Source: Alteromonas macleodii ATCC 27126 (GTDB taxonomy: Bacteria; Pseudomonadota; Gammaproteobacteria; Enterobacterales; Alteromonadaceae). Taken from it: 64,000 nucleotides of DNA. Shown piece by piece: positions 23,596-32,060 of the stretch; within the stretch, counting starts at the first letter, position 1; every line of letters begins with the position of its first letter. The DNA lies in contig NC_018632.1 in the NCBI RefSeq assembly GCF_000172635.2, positions 3,100,001 to 3,164,000 on the forward strand, in the 5' to 3' direction. Both the position numbers and the translations under genes were made by a program. The notes beneath the pieces were generated by a model. The model was not told the DNA's origin. It did no database searches and was given only the letters and a program-made list of their open reading frames with translations.

Positions 23596-25248
23596 ATGCA
23601 GACATTTGATTACATTATTGTTGGAGCTGGTTCTGCCGGCTGCGTGCTAGCGAACCGCTTATCAGAAAACCCAAAGCACAAGGTGTTGCTGCTGGAAACC
23701 GGTGGCTCAGATAAAAGCATTTTCATCAAGATGCCAACGGCACTGTCTATTCCTATGAATACCGACAAGTATGCGTGGCAATTCAACACTGAAAAAGAGC
23801 CATATTTAAACAACCGTGAAATGCACTGCCCACGCGGTAAAGTGTTGGGCGGCTCGTCATCCATTAACGGAATGGTATACGTACGCGGCCACGCTAAAGA
23901 CTTTGATGAATGGGAAGCTCACGGCGCAGAGGGCTGGAATTATCAGGCGTGCCTACCCTATTTCCAAAAAGCTGAAACCTGGTACAAAGGTAACGACGCT
24001 TACCGAGGTGGCAATGGTGAACTCGGCGTTAACAACGGTAACGAAATGAAGAACCCGCTTTATACGGCCTTCATTAAAGCCGGCGAACAGGCGGGCTACG
24101 ACATCACTAGCGATTACAATGGCAAGCAGCAAGAAGGCTTCGGCCCTATGCATATGACCGTTAAAGATGGTGTACGCAGTTCAGCAAGCCGTGAATATCT
24201 TGACCCGGTAAAATCGCGTAAGAATTTAACTATAGTTACTGGCGCGCTGGTTACTAAAGTCGTGCTGGAAGATAAAGTCGCAAAAGGCGTTGAATATGTA
24301 GTTAACGGTAAAACCGAGACTGCTGCCACATCTAACGAAGTGATTTTAAGTGCCGGCTCTATTGGCTCACCACATATCCTGCAACTTTCTGGAATTGGCG
24401 ACAAAGATATTCTTGAAAAAGCAGGTGTCGATGTTAAGCACCACCTGCCGGGTGTGGGTCAAAATCTGCAAGATCATTTGGAGTTTTATTTCCAGTACAA
24501 GTGCAAACAGCCAATAACGTTAAACCGCAAACTGGGCTTAATTTCAAAAGGGTTGATCGGCGCTCGCTGGTTGTTAAACCGTTCTGGGTTAGGCGCTACG
24601 AATCACTTTGAGTCTTGCGCCTTCATTCGCTCAAAAGCAGACGTAGAGTGGCCTGACATTCAGTACCACTTCTTGCCTGCCGCTATTCGATACGACGGAA
24701 AGTCCGCGTTTGATGGCGATGGCTTTCAAGTGCACGTAGGTCACAACAAACCTAAAAGTAGAGGTAGCGTAACCCTACAGTCGGCTAACCCGACAGTTCC
24801 GCCTAAAATCCTGTTTAACTACTTGCAGCATCCAGATGATATCGAAGGGTTTAGAGCATGCGTAAGACTTACACGAGAAATCATCGCACAGTCAGCATTT
24901 GACGACTTCAGAGACGGTGAAATTCAGCCTGGCGAGCACATTCAGACGGATGAAGAAATAGACGCTTTTGTGCGTGAAGCCGTTGAGAGCGCTTACCATC
25001 CATCATGCTCTTGCAAAATGGGTGAAGATGAGATGGCAGTGGTAGATTCTCAAACCAATGTTCATGGCATTGAAGGATTGCGAGTGGTGGATTCTTCTAT
25101 CTTCCCCACAATTCCAAACGGAAACCTAAATGCGCCAACCATCATGGTGGCGGAAAAGGCGGCAGACATCATTCTGGGTAAACCCGCTTTGCCACCACAA
25201 AATGTGCCCGTGGATATTCACCCGCATTGGCAAACAGAGCAACGCTAA
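23596..25248 (+). CDS. betA: Choline dehydrogenase (GMC oxidoreductase)
   Basis: A 550-residue FAD enzyme that oxidises choline to betaine aldehyde. The N-terminal ADP-binding fold [20 protein letters not shown] (residues 4-23), GMC signature 1 ([22 protein letters not shown], about 75-96), signature 2 ([20 protein letters not shown], about 250-269) and the C-terminal catalytic block [10 protein letters not shown] (about 468) with [17 protein letters not shown] are all intact. AGTAGGAG lies before the ATG. It follows betB by 18 bases and precedes a BCCT-like transporter, giving a choline uptake and oxidation unit. The membrane association usual for BetA is not visible in the sequence. Confidence 0.95.
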   Translation: MQTFDYIIVGAGSAGCVLANRLSENPKHKVLLLETGGSDKSIFIKMPTALSIPMNTDKYAWQFNTEKEPYLNNREMHCPRGKVLGGSSSINGMVYVRGHAKDFDEWEAHGAEGWNYQACLPYFQKAETWYKGNDAYRGGNGELGVNNGNEMKNPLYTAFIKAGEQAGYDITSDYNGKQQEGFGPMHMTVKDGVRSSASREYLDPVKSRKNLTIVTGALVTKVVLEDKVAKGVEYVVNGKTETAATSNEVILSAGSIGSPHILQLSGIGDKDILEKAGVDVKHHLPGVGQNLQDHLEFYFQYKCKQPITLNRKLGLISKGLIGARWLLNRSGLGATNHFESCAFIRSKADVEWPDIQYHFLPAAIRYDGKSAFDGDGFQVHVGHNKPKSRGSVTLQSANPTVPPKILFNYLQHPDDIEGFRACVRLTREIIAQSAFDDFRDGEIQPGEHIQTDEEIDAFVREAVESAYHPSCSCKMGEDEMAVVDSQTNVHGIEGLRVVDSSIFPTIPNGNLNAPTIMVAEKAADIILGKPALPPQNVPVDIHPHWQTEQR

Positions 25249-25418
25249 ATTTTTAGACTATCTCGCACCAGTGTGCTTGTTGTTAATACAAGCGCACCTT
25301 CCACAGTGCCTACATGCCGCCTTTACTATAAGGCTTTAATGTGTAGTTGGGTGGACTGTTTAATAACGAAAAAAAGGAAAAAACATGTTTCATTTTTATC
25401 AATATTGGGAGGGTGATA

Positions 25419-26636
25419 ATGACAGTATGGCTTAGTGCAGGCATTATTTTCACTCTACTTTCTGTAGCCTATATTTTGTTTAAATGGGGCAACATGAAAG
25501 TGGTCGGCGTAACGCCAGTTAGAACCTTTACCTTTATTGCCATTCTCTTTACCTCAGGTTTGGACGTGGGCCTTATTATGTTCCCGCTCACTGAATTTGC
25601 TGGTTATGCTGACATAAGCGCAAGTCCTGAATATGCCTTCACCAATCCGCTCGCCATTGAGTTTGGGTTCTGGGGATTCTTAATTTGGGGATTCTACTTT
25701 CTTACTTGTTTTTATTTCTGCGTAATCGAACCGAAAGTAAAGTTCTTCGAGCTTCCCGTTGTTAAGTTCGTAAACAACGTTGTAATCATCGGAACCTGTG
25801 CTTTCACGGCGTTTCTATTACTGTCTAACCTTCCGTGGTATTTACCGTCGATAGGCGACGGAGAATCTGTCGTGCCTGCGTTCTACCTGATTGTGTTTGC
25901 AGCTATTGCTTTTGCCGTATATTCGAGCACTAGCATTAAATACGTGCGTATTTTAAGCCTAACAACCACATGGGTATTCATCGCCCTCATTGTTGGCATG
26001 TGGGCGGCAGCATTTGTATTTGGCGAAAGTGAGATAACGGCTTATTTTACCAACCTAGGTCTTATTGGCGGGTACTTTGCGAACATCGATAACTTCGTAT
26101 TGCCCATTAATGAGTATCACGAGTTCTATCTATTCTGGTGGTTCAGCTGGAGCATCATGATTGGTCAGTTTACGTCTCGTTTCGTGGGCGGTCTTAAAAC
26201 TTATCAAGTCATGTTGGCTATGATGGTCATTCCATCTATTCCCATTGCGGCTTGGTTTTCAGTTCTGTACCACTATCACAGTGCAGGTATTCCTACTGAG
26301 GGGATAACCAATTTAGCCATGGTGTGTGTGGGTGTCGTCTTTGTGATCAACTCACTTGATTCACTGATTAGACTTTACACAGATAATCTAAACATGACCG
26401 TTGAACGCATCGGTAAAGGCAATTACATTGCTCTCAATATCGTGGCGCTTTCGCTACTCACGCTACTGTTCAAACTAGACTTCTTGCAAATTCAGTGGGT
26501 GGGTGCGTTAGTTATCGCTATCTTCTTTAGCTGCTTTGCTTTCATTCTAAGTCAGAAGTTTAAATCGGTGACGGCCATCAAAACATCGCCGAAAGAAAAC
26601 AAAATCGACTTTACCAAGATAGAAAATCTCAACTAA
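25419..26636 (+). CDS. Divergent BCCT-family (choline/betaine-type) transporter
   Basis: A 405-residue membrane protein with about ten to eleven hydrophobic helices. The segment FYLFWWFSWSIMIGQFTSRFVGG (about residues 242-264) matches the tryptophan-rich signature of betaine/choline/carnitine transporters, where the substrate-binding aromatic box lies. The protein is about 100 residues shorter than usual BCCT members and lacks their long termini, so it is a divergent branch. The start at 25419 is chosen because GGGAGGG lies 5-6 bases before it; the upstream ATG-like codons have no such site. Placement directly after betBA makes choline the likeliest substrate. Confidence 0.82.
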   Translation: MTVWLSAGIIFTLLSVAYILFKWGNMKVVGVTPVRTFTFIAILFTSGLDVGLIMFPLTEFAGYADISASPEYAFTNPLAIEFGFWGFLIWGFYFLTCFYFCVIEPKVKFFELPVVKFVNNVVIIGTCAFTAFLLLSNLPWYLPSIGDGESVVPAFYLIVFAAIAFAVYSSTSIKYVRILSLTTTWVFIALIVGMWAAAFVFGESEITAYFTNLGLIGGYFANIDNFVLPINEYHEFYLFWWFSWSIMIGQFTSRFVGGLKTYQVMLAMMVIPSIPIAAWFSVLYHYHSAGIPTEGITNLAMVCVGVVFVINSLDSLIRLYTDNLNMTVERIGKGNYIALNIVALSLLTLLFKLDFLQIQWVGALVIAIFFSCFAFILSQKFKSVTAIKTSPKENKIDFTKIENLN

Positions 26637-26664
26637 TTAAATCAATCACTTCTTACCTCATTAA

Positions 26665-26687
26665 CATTGGCTCACTTTGAGCCAATG
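26665..26687 (+). terminator. Hairpin after the BCCT-like gene
   Basis: CATTGGCTCA and TGAGCCAATG form a perfect 10-bp stem with a three-base loop, 28 bases after the stop codon. There is no T-run, so it may be a processing or stability element between the transporter and porin genes rather than a full terminator. Confidence 0.45.
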
Positions 26688-26774
26688 GGGGTAAGTGTTG
26701 CCCGAAACCGGCGTAAAAGCGCATTAACTAGAAAGCGGGCCAAATAAAACAACGATAAAAACAGGTGTTTAACA

Positions 26775-27497
26775 ATGAAAAATTTGAATTCTTTTTTTAC
26801 ATCCACGCATATTTTCACAGTGGCTATTGTCGCAGCGTTATATTCTTCAGCTTCATTCGCTGATTGGAGCGCCAATATCTCTGCGGTTTCAGATTATACC
26901 TTCAACGGCGTTAGCCAAACGCAAAACGACCCTGCACTACAAGGCGGTGTTGATAAAGCATTTGATAAAGGCACTTATGCAGGCACGTGGGCATCAAATG
27001 TAGATTTTGGTGGCGATACAAACCTTGAATGGGATTTTTACGTAGGTCGTTACCAAATGCTAACCGAAACGGTGAGTTTGGACTACGGCATCGCTTATTA
27101 TTCTTATCACGGTGGCGATGATTCAAGTGATGGCAATTACCCAGAGGTGTATACCAAGTTTGGTTATGCCAGTGACTACGGTAGCTCAGAACTAAACTTC
27201 TGGTACACGTGGGATTACTTTGGAACCGGCGCAAAACACGCTATCGCAATGGTAGCTCATACCTTTGAACTCGCACCCAACCATCATTTACGTGCAAGCT
27301 TTGACGTATCTAACTCACTAGACAGTGACAAGTGGCTGTGGAATGGTGATGACACCTCTTTCTACCACTACCGTTTGGCTTACCAAACGAGTTATGAAGG
27401 GTTCGATTTCGAAATTGCTGCTGAAAACACAAATCTTGATTTTGATACCGCCGATGAGCGCATTGTGTTTGGTGTGTCAAAAACCTTCAGCTTATAA
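26775..27497 (+). CDS. TorF-family putative outer-membrane porin
   Basis: A 240-residue beta-rich outer-membrane protein with a signal peptide ending near residue 29 (SASFADWS). It matches the TorF/Gcw_chp putative porin family: ISAVSDYTFNGVSQTQNDPALQGGVD just after cleavage is the family's most conserved part, followed by alternating aromatic strands and a final aromatic residue region (VFGVSKTFSL). It lies in the same direction as betBA and the transporter, so a role in choline or betaine passage across the outer membrane is reasonable but inferred. Confidence 0.88.
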   Translation: MKNLNSFFTSTHIFTVAIVAALYSSASFADWSANISAVSDYTFNGVSQTQNDPALQGGVDKAFDKGTYAGTWASNVDFGGDTNLEWDFYVGRYQMLTETVSLDYGIAYYSYHGGDDSSDGNYPEVYTKFGYASDYGSSELNFWYTWDYFGTGAKHAIAMVAHTFELAPNHHLRASFDVSNSLDSDKWLWNGDDTSFYHYRLAYQTSYEGFDFEIAAENTNLDFDTADERIVFGVSKTFSL

Positions 27498-27507
27498 ACG
27501 TTGAATT

Positions 27508-27541
27508 GGAAGGTGGTTCTTCAGAACAAGAGCCACTTTCC
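27508..27541. terminator. Bidirectional hairpin between TorF and rlmF genes
   Basis: GGAAGGTGGTTCT and AGAGCCACTTTCC pair over 13 positions with two G-U wobbles on the plus strand. It lies between convergent genes, ten bases after the porin stop codon. The T-run is poor. Confidence 0.5.
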
Positions 27542-27615
27542 TTAGCAAATGCTATGCGTGCTCGCACTACGCTGTTTCAACTGTACTCGGTCAATTTAAC
27601 TTAGCGATAAGACGG

Positions 27616-28596
27616 TTAAAAAGTCCACGCAACAAAACGACTCAATTTACTTCCCTGCCCCATATCAATCACTTTACACTGCGCAGCACCGTAATAATCA
27701 ATACTGGTTTTAATTGGTTTCAAATGGGCACTCTTCGACACCAAGCAGGTGAACCATTCTACATTGTCTTTTACAGAGACACTCTCTTGAACCATGCGCT
27801 GAATAAAGGCAAGTTCACCCCCTTCGCACCACAGTTCATTCGCTTGGCCCGCAAAATTTAAGTTTGCGTCCTTACCTTGGTAAGCGGCATTTTTACCTTG
27901 TAGCTTGGATGTACGATGCCCAAAACCTTGCTTACGATTATCGGTGAACTTTGTACCACTTCGTTTCTGTTTATTGCGGGTTAAATTAGATGTCTTCCTT
28001 CGCGTGCCTGACAGTGCCTCTTGCGCAGACTTATGAAACGGAGGATTGCACATAGTAAACGTAAATCGTTCATTTGCTTCAATCACGCCGTTGAAAATAC
28101 TTGCTCTATTCAATTGTTTACGCACTTGGAACTTATGGGCTAACACACTATTTTTACTAGCAATAGCTTTAGCACTTTTTACTGCGACGTCGTCAACATC
28201 ACTCCCTACGAACGACCAGTCATAGGATGTAACGCCGATAATAGGATAGATAGCATTTGCGCCCACGCCTATATCAAGCCCACGAACGTTTTGATCTTTC
28301 CCCTGTTGACTCTGCTCACCCTGCGCACTGCTTTTTAATAAATCAGCAATACCGTGGATATAATCTGCTCTTCCAGGTACAGGGGGGCATAAGTAGCCAT
28401 CAGGAATATCCCAATATTCAAGGCGGTAGTAGTGATGAAGTAAGGCCGCATTAAGCACCTTCACCGCTTTTGGGCTGGTGAAATCTATACTGGTATTGCC
28501 GCTTTTAGCACGAACGAGAAAAGACTTGAGCGCTGGGTATGTCTGGCACAGCGTATCCATAGGATAGCCGTTCTTGTGAAGATTTTTTGGGTGCAT
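27616..28596 (-). CDS. rlmF: 23S rRNA (adenine-1618-N6)-methyltransferase
   Basis: A 326-residue SAM-dependent methyltransferase that modifies A1618 of 23S rRNA. The N-terminal block MHPKNLHKNGYPMDTLCQTYPALKSF matches RlmF. The SAM-binding motif is LDIGVGANAIYPIIGV (about 108-123), and the N6-adenine catalytic motif is NPPF (about 193-196). A lysine- and arginine-rich insertion follows (SGTRRKTSNLTRNKQKRSG), as in other RlmF proteins. It ends seven bases before soxR's coding region would begin on the same strand, so soxR and rlmF may share a transcript, although their functions are unrelated. Confidence 0.94.
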   Translation of the reverse strand: MHPKNLHKNGYPMDTLCQTYPALKSFLVRAKSGNTSIDFTSPKAVKVLNAALLHHYYRLEYWDIPDGYLCPPVPGRADYIHGIADLLKSSAQGEQSQQGKDQNVRGLDIGVGANAIYPIIGVTSYDWSFVGSDVDDVAVKSAKAIASKNSVLAHKFQVRKQLNRASIFNGVIEANERFTFTMCNPPFHKSAQEALSGTRRKTSNLTRNKQKRSGTKFTDNRKQGFGHRTSKLQGKNAAYQGKDANLNFAGQANELWCEGGELAFIQRMVQESVSVKDNVEWFTCLVSKSAHLKPIKTSIDYYGAAQCKVIDMGQGSKLSRFVAWTF

Positions 28597-28602
28597 GAAG
28601 CG

Positions 28603-29079
28603 CTACTTTTTGTGTGAAACTAAGAACTGGGATTGCACGTTTTCATCGAGCAACTGGGCACCGCTACCTTGGGCTGCCACTTTATCGTCGGTATTGTAAA
28701 GCCTACAGCGGTCTAATGACAAACACCCACAGCCAATACAGCCTTCTAACGACGTCTTCAAACTGGTCAGCGCTGCAATTTTGGCTTCGATATGCTGATT
28801 AATCACCGTGCTTAATTTTGCCCAATCAGCTTGTGTTGGCGTTCTGTTGTCTGGAAGTGTAGACAACAGACTCTTTATCTCAGCAAGGGAATACCCCATA
28901 TTTTGCGCGATCAAAATAAAGGAAACTCTACGAATGACAGAGCGAGGAAATGCTCTATTTCCGCCATTTGTGCGCACAGAAGGAATAAGCTCTTCGTTGG
29001 CATAATAGCGAATTAATGAAACAGCATTGCCAGTACGTTTAGCAATAAAGCCAATGCTTACCATAGGTTCTGGTGCCAT
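28603..29079 (-). CDS. soxR: Redox-sensitive regulator SoxR
   Basis: A 158-residue MerR-family regulator with the SoxR [2Fe-2S] cluster. The winged helix is IGFIAKRTGNAVSLIRYYANEELI (residues 8-31), followed by the dimerisation helix and the cluster ligands in CIGCGCLSLDRC (four cysteines in the C-x2-C-x-C-x5-C pattern, about 115-126). In SoxR, redox-active compounds oxidise the cluster and switch on target promoters with an overlong spacer. A near-perfect SoxR-type dyad lies in the divergent promoter region (29123-29142), facing the VOC gene, which is the predicted target here. Confidence 0.96.
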   Translation of the reverse strand: MAPEPMVSIGFIAKRTGNAVSLIRYYANEELIPSVRTNGGNRAFPRSVIRRVSFILIAQNMGYSLAEIKSLLSTLPDNRTPTQADWAKLSTVINQHIEAKIAALTSLKTSLEGCIGCGCLSLDRCRLYNTDDKVAAQGSGAQLLDENVQSQFLVSHKK

Positions 29080-29122
29080 AACGCCCCTTTTCCAATTTCC
29101 AAATAGCGGTAAAAAACGCTTG

Positions 29123-29142
29123 ATCTAAAGTTAGCTTTAGAT
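29123..29142. promoter_or_regulatory. SoxR-type operator in the soxR/VOC divergent promoter
   Basis: ATCTAAAG and CTTTAGAT form perfect arms around TTAG. The core CTAAAGTTAGCTTTAG closely resembles the Escherichia coli SoxR site (CTCAAGTTAACTTGAG). On the plus strand it lies between TTGATC (29120-29125) and TAAGCT (29145-29150), which would be -35 and -10 elements with the 19-base spacer typical of SoxR-activated promoters. The element calls are by eye. Confidence 0.72.
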
Positions 29143-29184
29143 ATTAAGCTGTTTTTCGTTGATTATCTACACAAGGAAAAACAC

Positions 29185-29565
29185 ATGACAATTGCATACT
29201 TAGAGCACGCGAATATCACCGTTGAAAACCCAGATGAGCTAGCCAGCTTACTTTGTACGCTATTTGGTTGGAAAGTACGGTGGAGCGGCGGCGCCAAAAA
29301 TGACGGCTACACGGTGCACGTAGGAAACGATAAAGACTACCTAGCCCTTTACAGACCTAAAATTATCAATGATATAGAAAGCGATTATAAAACCCTCGCC
29401 AATATCAACCACATCGGTATTGTTGTGCCTAATTTAGACGAAACAGAGCAGCGGGTTCTGGCACTAAATTTCAATACTTTTAGCCATGGCGATTATGAAC
29501 CAGGTAGACGCTTTTATTTCATGGCTCAGCAAAACATAGAGATTGAAGTCGTTTCATATAACTAG
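29185..29565 (+). CDS. VOC-family (glyoxalase/bleomycin-resistance fold) protein
   Basis: A 126-residue single-domain VOC protein. It starts with LEHANITVENPDELASLLCTLFGWKVRW, ends with FYFMAQQNIEIEVVSYN, and has the paired beta-alpha-beta units and possible metal ligands (His in LEHANIT and NHIGIVVP, Glu in EIEVVSY). The function may be detoxification of electrophiles or binding of redox-active compounds. The SoxR-type operator 43 bases upstream indicates that it belongs to the SoxR regulon. AAGGAAAA precedes the ATG. Confidence 0.86.
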   Translation: MTIAYLEHANITVENPDELASLLCTLFGWKVRWSGGAKNDGYTVHVGNDKDYLALYRPKIINDIESDYKTLANINHIGIVVPNLDETEQRVLALNFNTFSHGDYEPGRRFYFMAQQNIEIEVVSYN

Positions 29566-29725
29566 GGCTATTAAGTGATACGCCTAGCTGAACTTTCAAA
29601 TTTAGTGTTAGATTGACGTTACCTCACTCGTGCGCGTTTTACTTTATATTTTTGTTTGCTAAGTTTGTTTACTAAAAATGAACGCGCACTATGATCATTT
29701 TAATAATAATAGACAGGAAACATGG

Positions 29726-31069
29726 ATGAGAAAGTTACTAGCGATAAGTTTAGGTTTAGTAATGTTGTCCCTATCGGCAAACGCATGGGCGAATAACATT
29801 CTTAGTATGAAACAGCGAAGCGAGCTGATTGATAAGATCACCGTTGAACGCTTCAATTCTGTGCTGCCCCAAATTATGGAGCGTGAAGGCATCGACATGT
29901 GGGTGTTAATGTCCCGGGAATACAACGAAGATCCCGTTTTAAAAACCATGTTACCTTCTACTTGGATTTCCGCACGACGTCATACCATGTTAGTCATTTA
30001 TAACCCCGGCAATGGTCAACCGCTAGAACGTTTGGCCGTTGCAAGATATGCGGTAGGGTCACTATTTAAAAAAGCGTGGGATAAGGAAGTACAACCCGAC
30101 CAGTGGGAGGCATTGAAACACATTATCGAAGCCCGGAATCCCGCTAAAATTGCCATTAATACGTCTGATTCATTTGCACTCGCTGATGGCATGACCTCTA
30201 CCGAACACGATAAATTTATGGCCGTACTTCCTGAAGCGCTGAAAAGCCGCGTTGTAAGTGGCGAAAGACTCTCAATCGGTTGGCTGGAAACGCGCAGTGA
30301 CCTTGAAATGCAATATTATCCGGTACTTACTCAAATTGGTCATTCACTGATAGCAACGGCATTTTCAAATGAAGTTATAACCCCTAACGTGACAACTACA
30401 GACGATGTGGTGTGGTGGCTGCGTGATCAAACGCGCGCTTTAGGGCTGACCAACTGGTTTCATCCTACTGTCTCAATTCAACGTAAAGACAGTGAAGTCT
30501 TCGACCAAATTACCGCGTTTAGCAAGCGTCCTGGTGAAAACATCATTCGGCCGGGCGATCTCATTCATGTCGATTTCGGCATTACTTACCTTCGACTTAA
30601 TACTGATCAACAGCAGCATGCTTACGTGTTAAAGCCTGGTGAAAAAGACGCGCCAGCTTCACTTAAGGAAGCACTTAAATCTGGAAACCAGTTGCAGGAC
30701 ATTCTGACCGGTAATTTTAAAGTAGGCAGAACAGGTAACACTATTTTGAGTATGTCGCGACAGCAGGCTATCGAACAAGGCATTACGCCCGCTATTTACA
30801 CCCACCCGCTTGGTTTTCATGGGCACGCGGCAGGTCCAACGATAGGAATGTGGGATGCACAGGAAGGAGTGCCAGTTCAAGGTGACTATCCAGTGTTTGC
30901 ACAAACGGCTTATTCGATAGAACTCAATGCAGCAAGCTTTATTAAAGAGTGGAACAAAGAAATTAGAATTATGCTGGAAGAAGATGCATTTTTTGATGGT
31001 CAGTCAGTAACCTATTTAGATGGCAGGCAAACTGAGTTTCATTTGATTCATTCAGATGAAAACCAATAA
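29726..31069 (+). CDS. Secreted M24-family (Xaa-Pro aminopeptidase-like) metallopeptidase
   Basis: A 447-residue protein with a signal peptide (MRKLLAISLGLVMLSLSANAWANN). The ATG at 29726 is chosen because AGGA lies seven bases before it and the signal peptide begins there; an ATG 16 codons earlier would bury it. The pita-bread domain is recognisable: the first metal aspartate in LIHVDFGITY, the histidine in GFHGHAAGPTIGMWD and the glutamate in AYSIELNAA. The second aspartate of the classical DxxG...D pair reads LRLNTDQQ, so metal binding may be modified. It probably degrades proline-containing peptides in the periplasm. Confidence 0.85.
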   Translation: MRKLLAISLGLVMLSLSANAWANNILSMKQRSELIDKITVERFNSVLPQIMEREGIDMWVLMSREYNEDPVLKTMLPSTWISARRHTMLVIYNPGNGQPLERLAVARYAVGSLFKKAWDKEVQPDQWEALKHIIEARNPAKIAINTSDSFALADGMTSTEHDKFMAVLPEALKSRVVSGERLSIGWLETRSDLEMQYYPVLTQIGHSLIATAFSNEVITPNVTTTDDVVWWLRDQTRALGLTNWFHPTVSIQRKDSEVFDQITAFSKRPGENIIRPGDLIHVDFGITYLRLNTDQQQHAYVLKPGEKDAPASLKEALKSGNQLQDILTGNFKVGRTGNTILSMSRQQAIEQGITPAIYTHPLGFHGHAAGPTIGMWDAQEGVPVQGDYPVFAQTAYSIELNAASFIKEWNKEIRIMLEEDAFFDGQSVTYLDGRQTEFHLIHSDENQ

Positions 31070-31195
31070 CTATGGGTGGAGCGTTACGCCTATTTTAAGA
31101 CCTATACGAAATGAAAAAACTGAACGGTGCGGCTAAAGGTTGGCCGATGCGAGAAGACTTACGTAGAATTAAATTAAGCGAAGCGTAAAGTGTCA

Positions 31196-31223
31196 GGCCT
31201 TTCGCCCTTTCAAGCGAAAGGCC
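31196..31223. terminator. Hairpin between the M24 peptidase and the secreted two-repeat gene
   Basis: GGCCTTTCGC and GCGAAAGGCC form a perfect 10-bp stem with an eight-base loop between convergent genes. No T-run follows on either strand. Confidence 0.45.
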
Positions 31224-31273
31224 ATGAAACTGTACTAAATATTAGCAGTAGGTTGCTATCCTAAAACGCAGTC

Positions 31274-31741
31274 TTATTCAGCAGCAGTGCGAACAACTAC
31301 GTTCTCTGCACTGTATTCGCGAACGAAATCAGACATTGTTTTGTGGTTACAAATAATGTTCTCACCTTCCAAACCAAACTTCGCTAGTGCCGCTTCTTTA
31401 CCTACTGAAAGCGCTTCTAGACAAGCCTGTGACGCAACATCTTGGTTTTTAGCAACAAGTGCTACAGTTTTCGCGTTTTCAGTCGCCTTGTTGTTTTTGT
31501 ACATGTAAGCAAAAGTGCGAAGTGATTCGCCGTTGCAACGTACAGATGCACTGAACTCTTCTGCGTTAAAACCTTTTGAACGGATAAGACGCAATGCAGG
31601 ACCAAAACCATCTTCAGCAGCAGTTAAACATGCTTGTGTTTCGATGTTGTCGTTAATTGGCTTTAGTACGACATCTTTTGCGAAAGATTGAGTGGCAGCA
31701 ACAGATAATGTTAGAGCAATAGCGAAAGTAGACAGTTTCAT
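31274..31741 (-). CDS. Secreted two-repeat protein (DUF3718-like)
   Basis: A 155-residue exported protein with a signal peptide ending AATQSFAKD (about 1-22). The mature part has two related units, ETQACLTAAEDGFGPALRLI...VRCNGESLRTFA and VASQACLEALSVGKEAALAKF...IICNHKTMSDFVREY, each with a pair of cysteines, one early (QAC) and one late (RCNG or ICNH). This matches the pattern of DUF3718 proteins in marine gammaproteobacteria, whose function is unknown. It is probably periplasmic with two disulfides. The gene is monocistronic, preceded by an AT-rich region. Confidence 0.72.
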   Translation of the reverse strand: MKLSTFAIALTLSVAATQSFAKDVVLKPINDNIETQACLTAAEDGFGPALRLIRSKGFNAEEFSASVRCNGESLRTFAYMYKNNKATENAKTVALVAKNQDVASQACLEALSVGKEAALAKFGLEGENIICNHKTMSDFVREYSAENVVVRTAAE

Positions 31742-32060
31742 TTTTGAATTCCTATTTTGTAACTAAATTAGATATCACCTGAGTGATGAATACATTATGA
31801 ACAATACTTTCAAAAAATAAAGCAATTTTCGTAATTTAATTACAGAAATAGCAATATAAACAGACAGATCACGACAAAACTGAAAGTTATTTACAAAAAC
31901 AAACATATTTTATATAAAATTTTACATATAAGTCTTTTTAGTTACAGAATGACTTCAGAAGGAATATAAAAAAGCGCGCATGAAATTGCTTTCAGCGCGC
32001 CTAGCCTTGTGAACGATATGAAATAAAATTGGACAGTAGAGTAATCTTAAAAGTTTAAAC
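31742..32060. other. AT-rich region upstream of the secreted two-repeat gene
   Basis: About 320 bases, very AT-rich (31790-31960), without an open frame. It holds the promoter of the minus-strand two-repeat gene and, at 31966-31999, the terminator of the next gene. Confidence 0.5.
31966..31999 (-). terminator. Terminator of the 370-residue gene
   Basis: GCGCGC arms separated by 15 bases (with TGAAA/TTTCA extension inside the stem), followed on the minus strand by a run of six T. It lies about 60 bases past the stop codon of the minus-strand gene at 32061. Confidence 0.7.
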
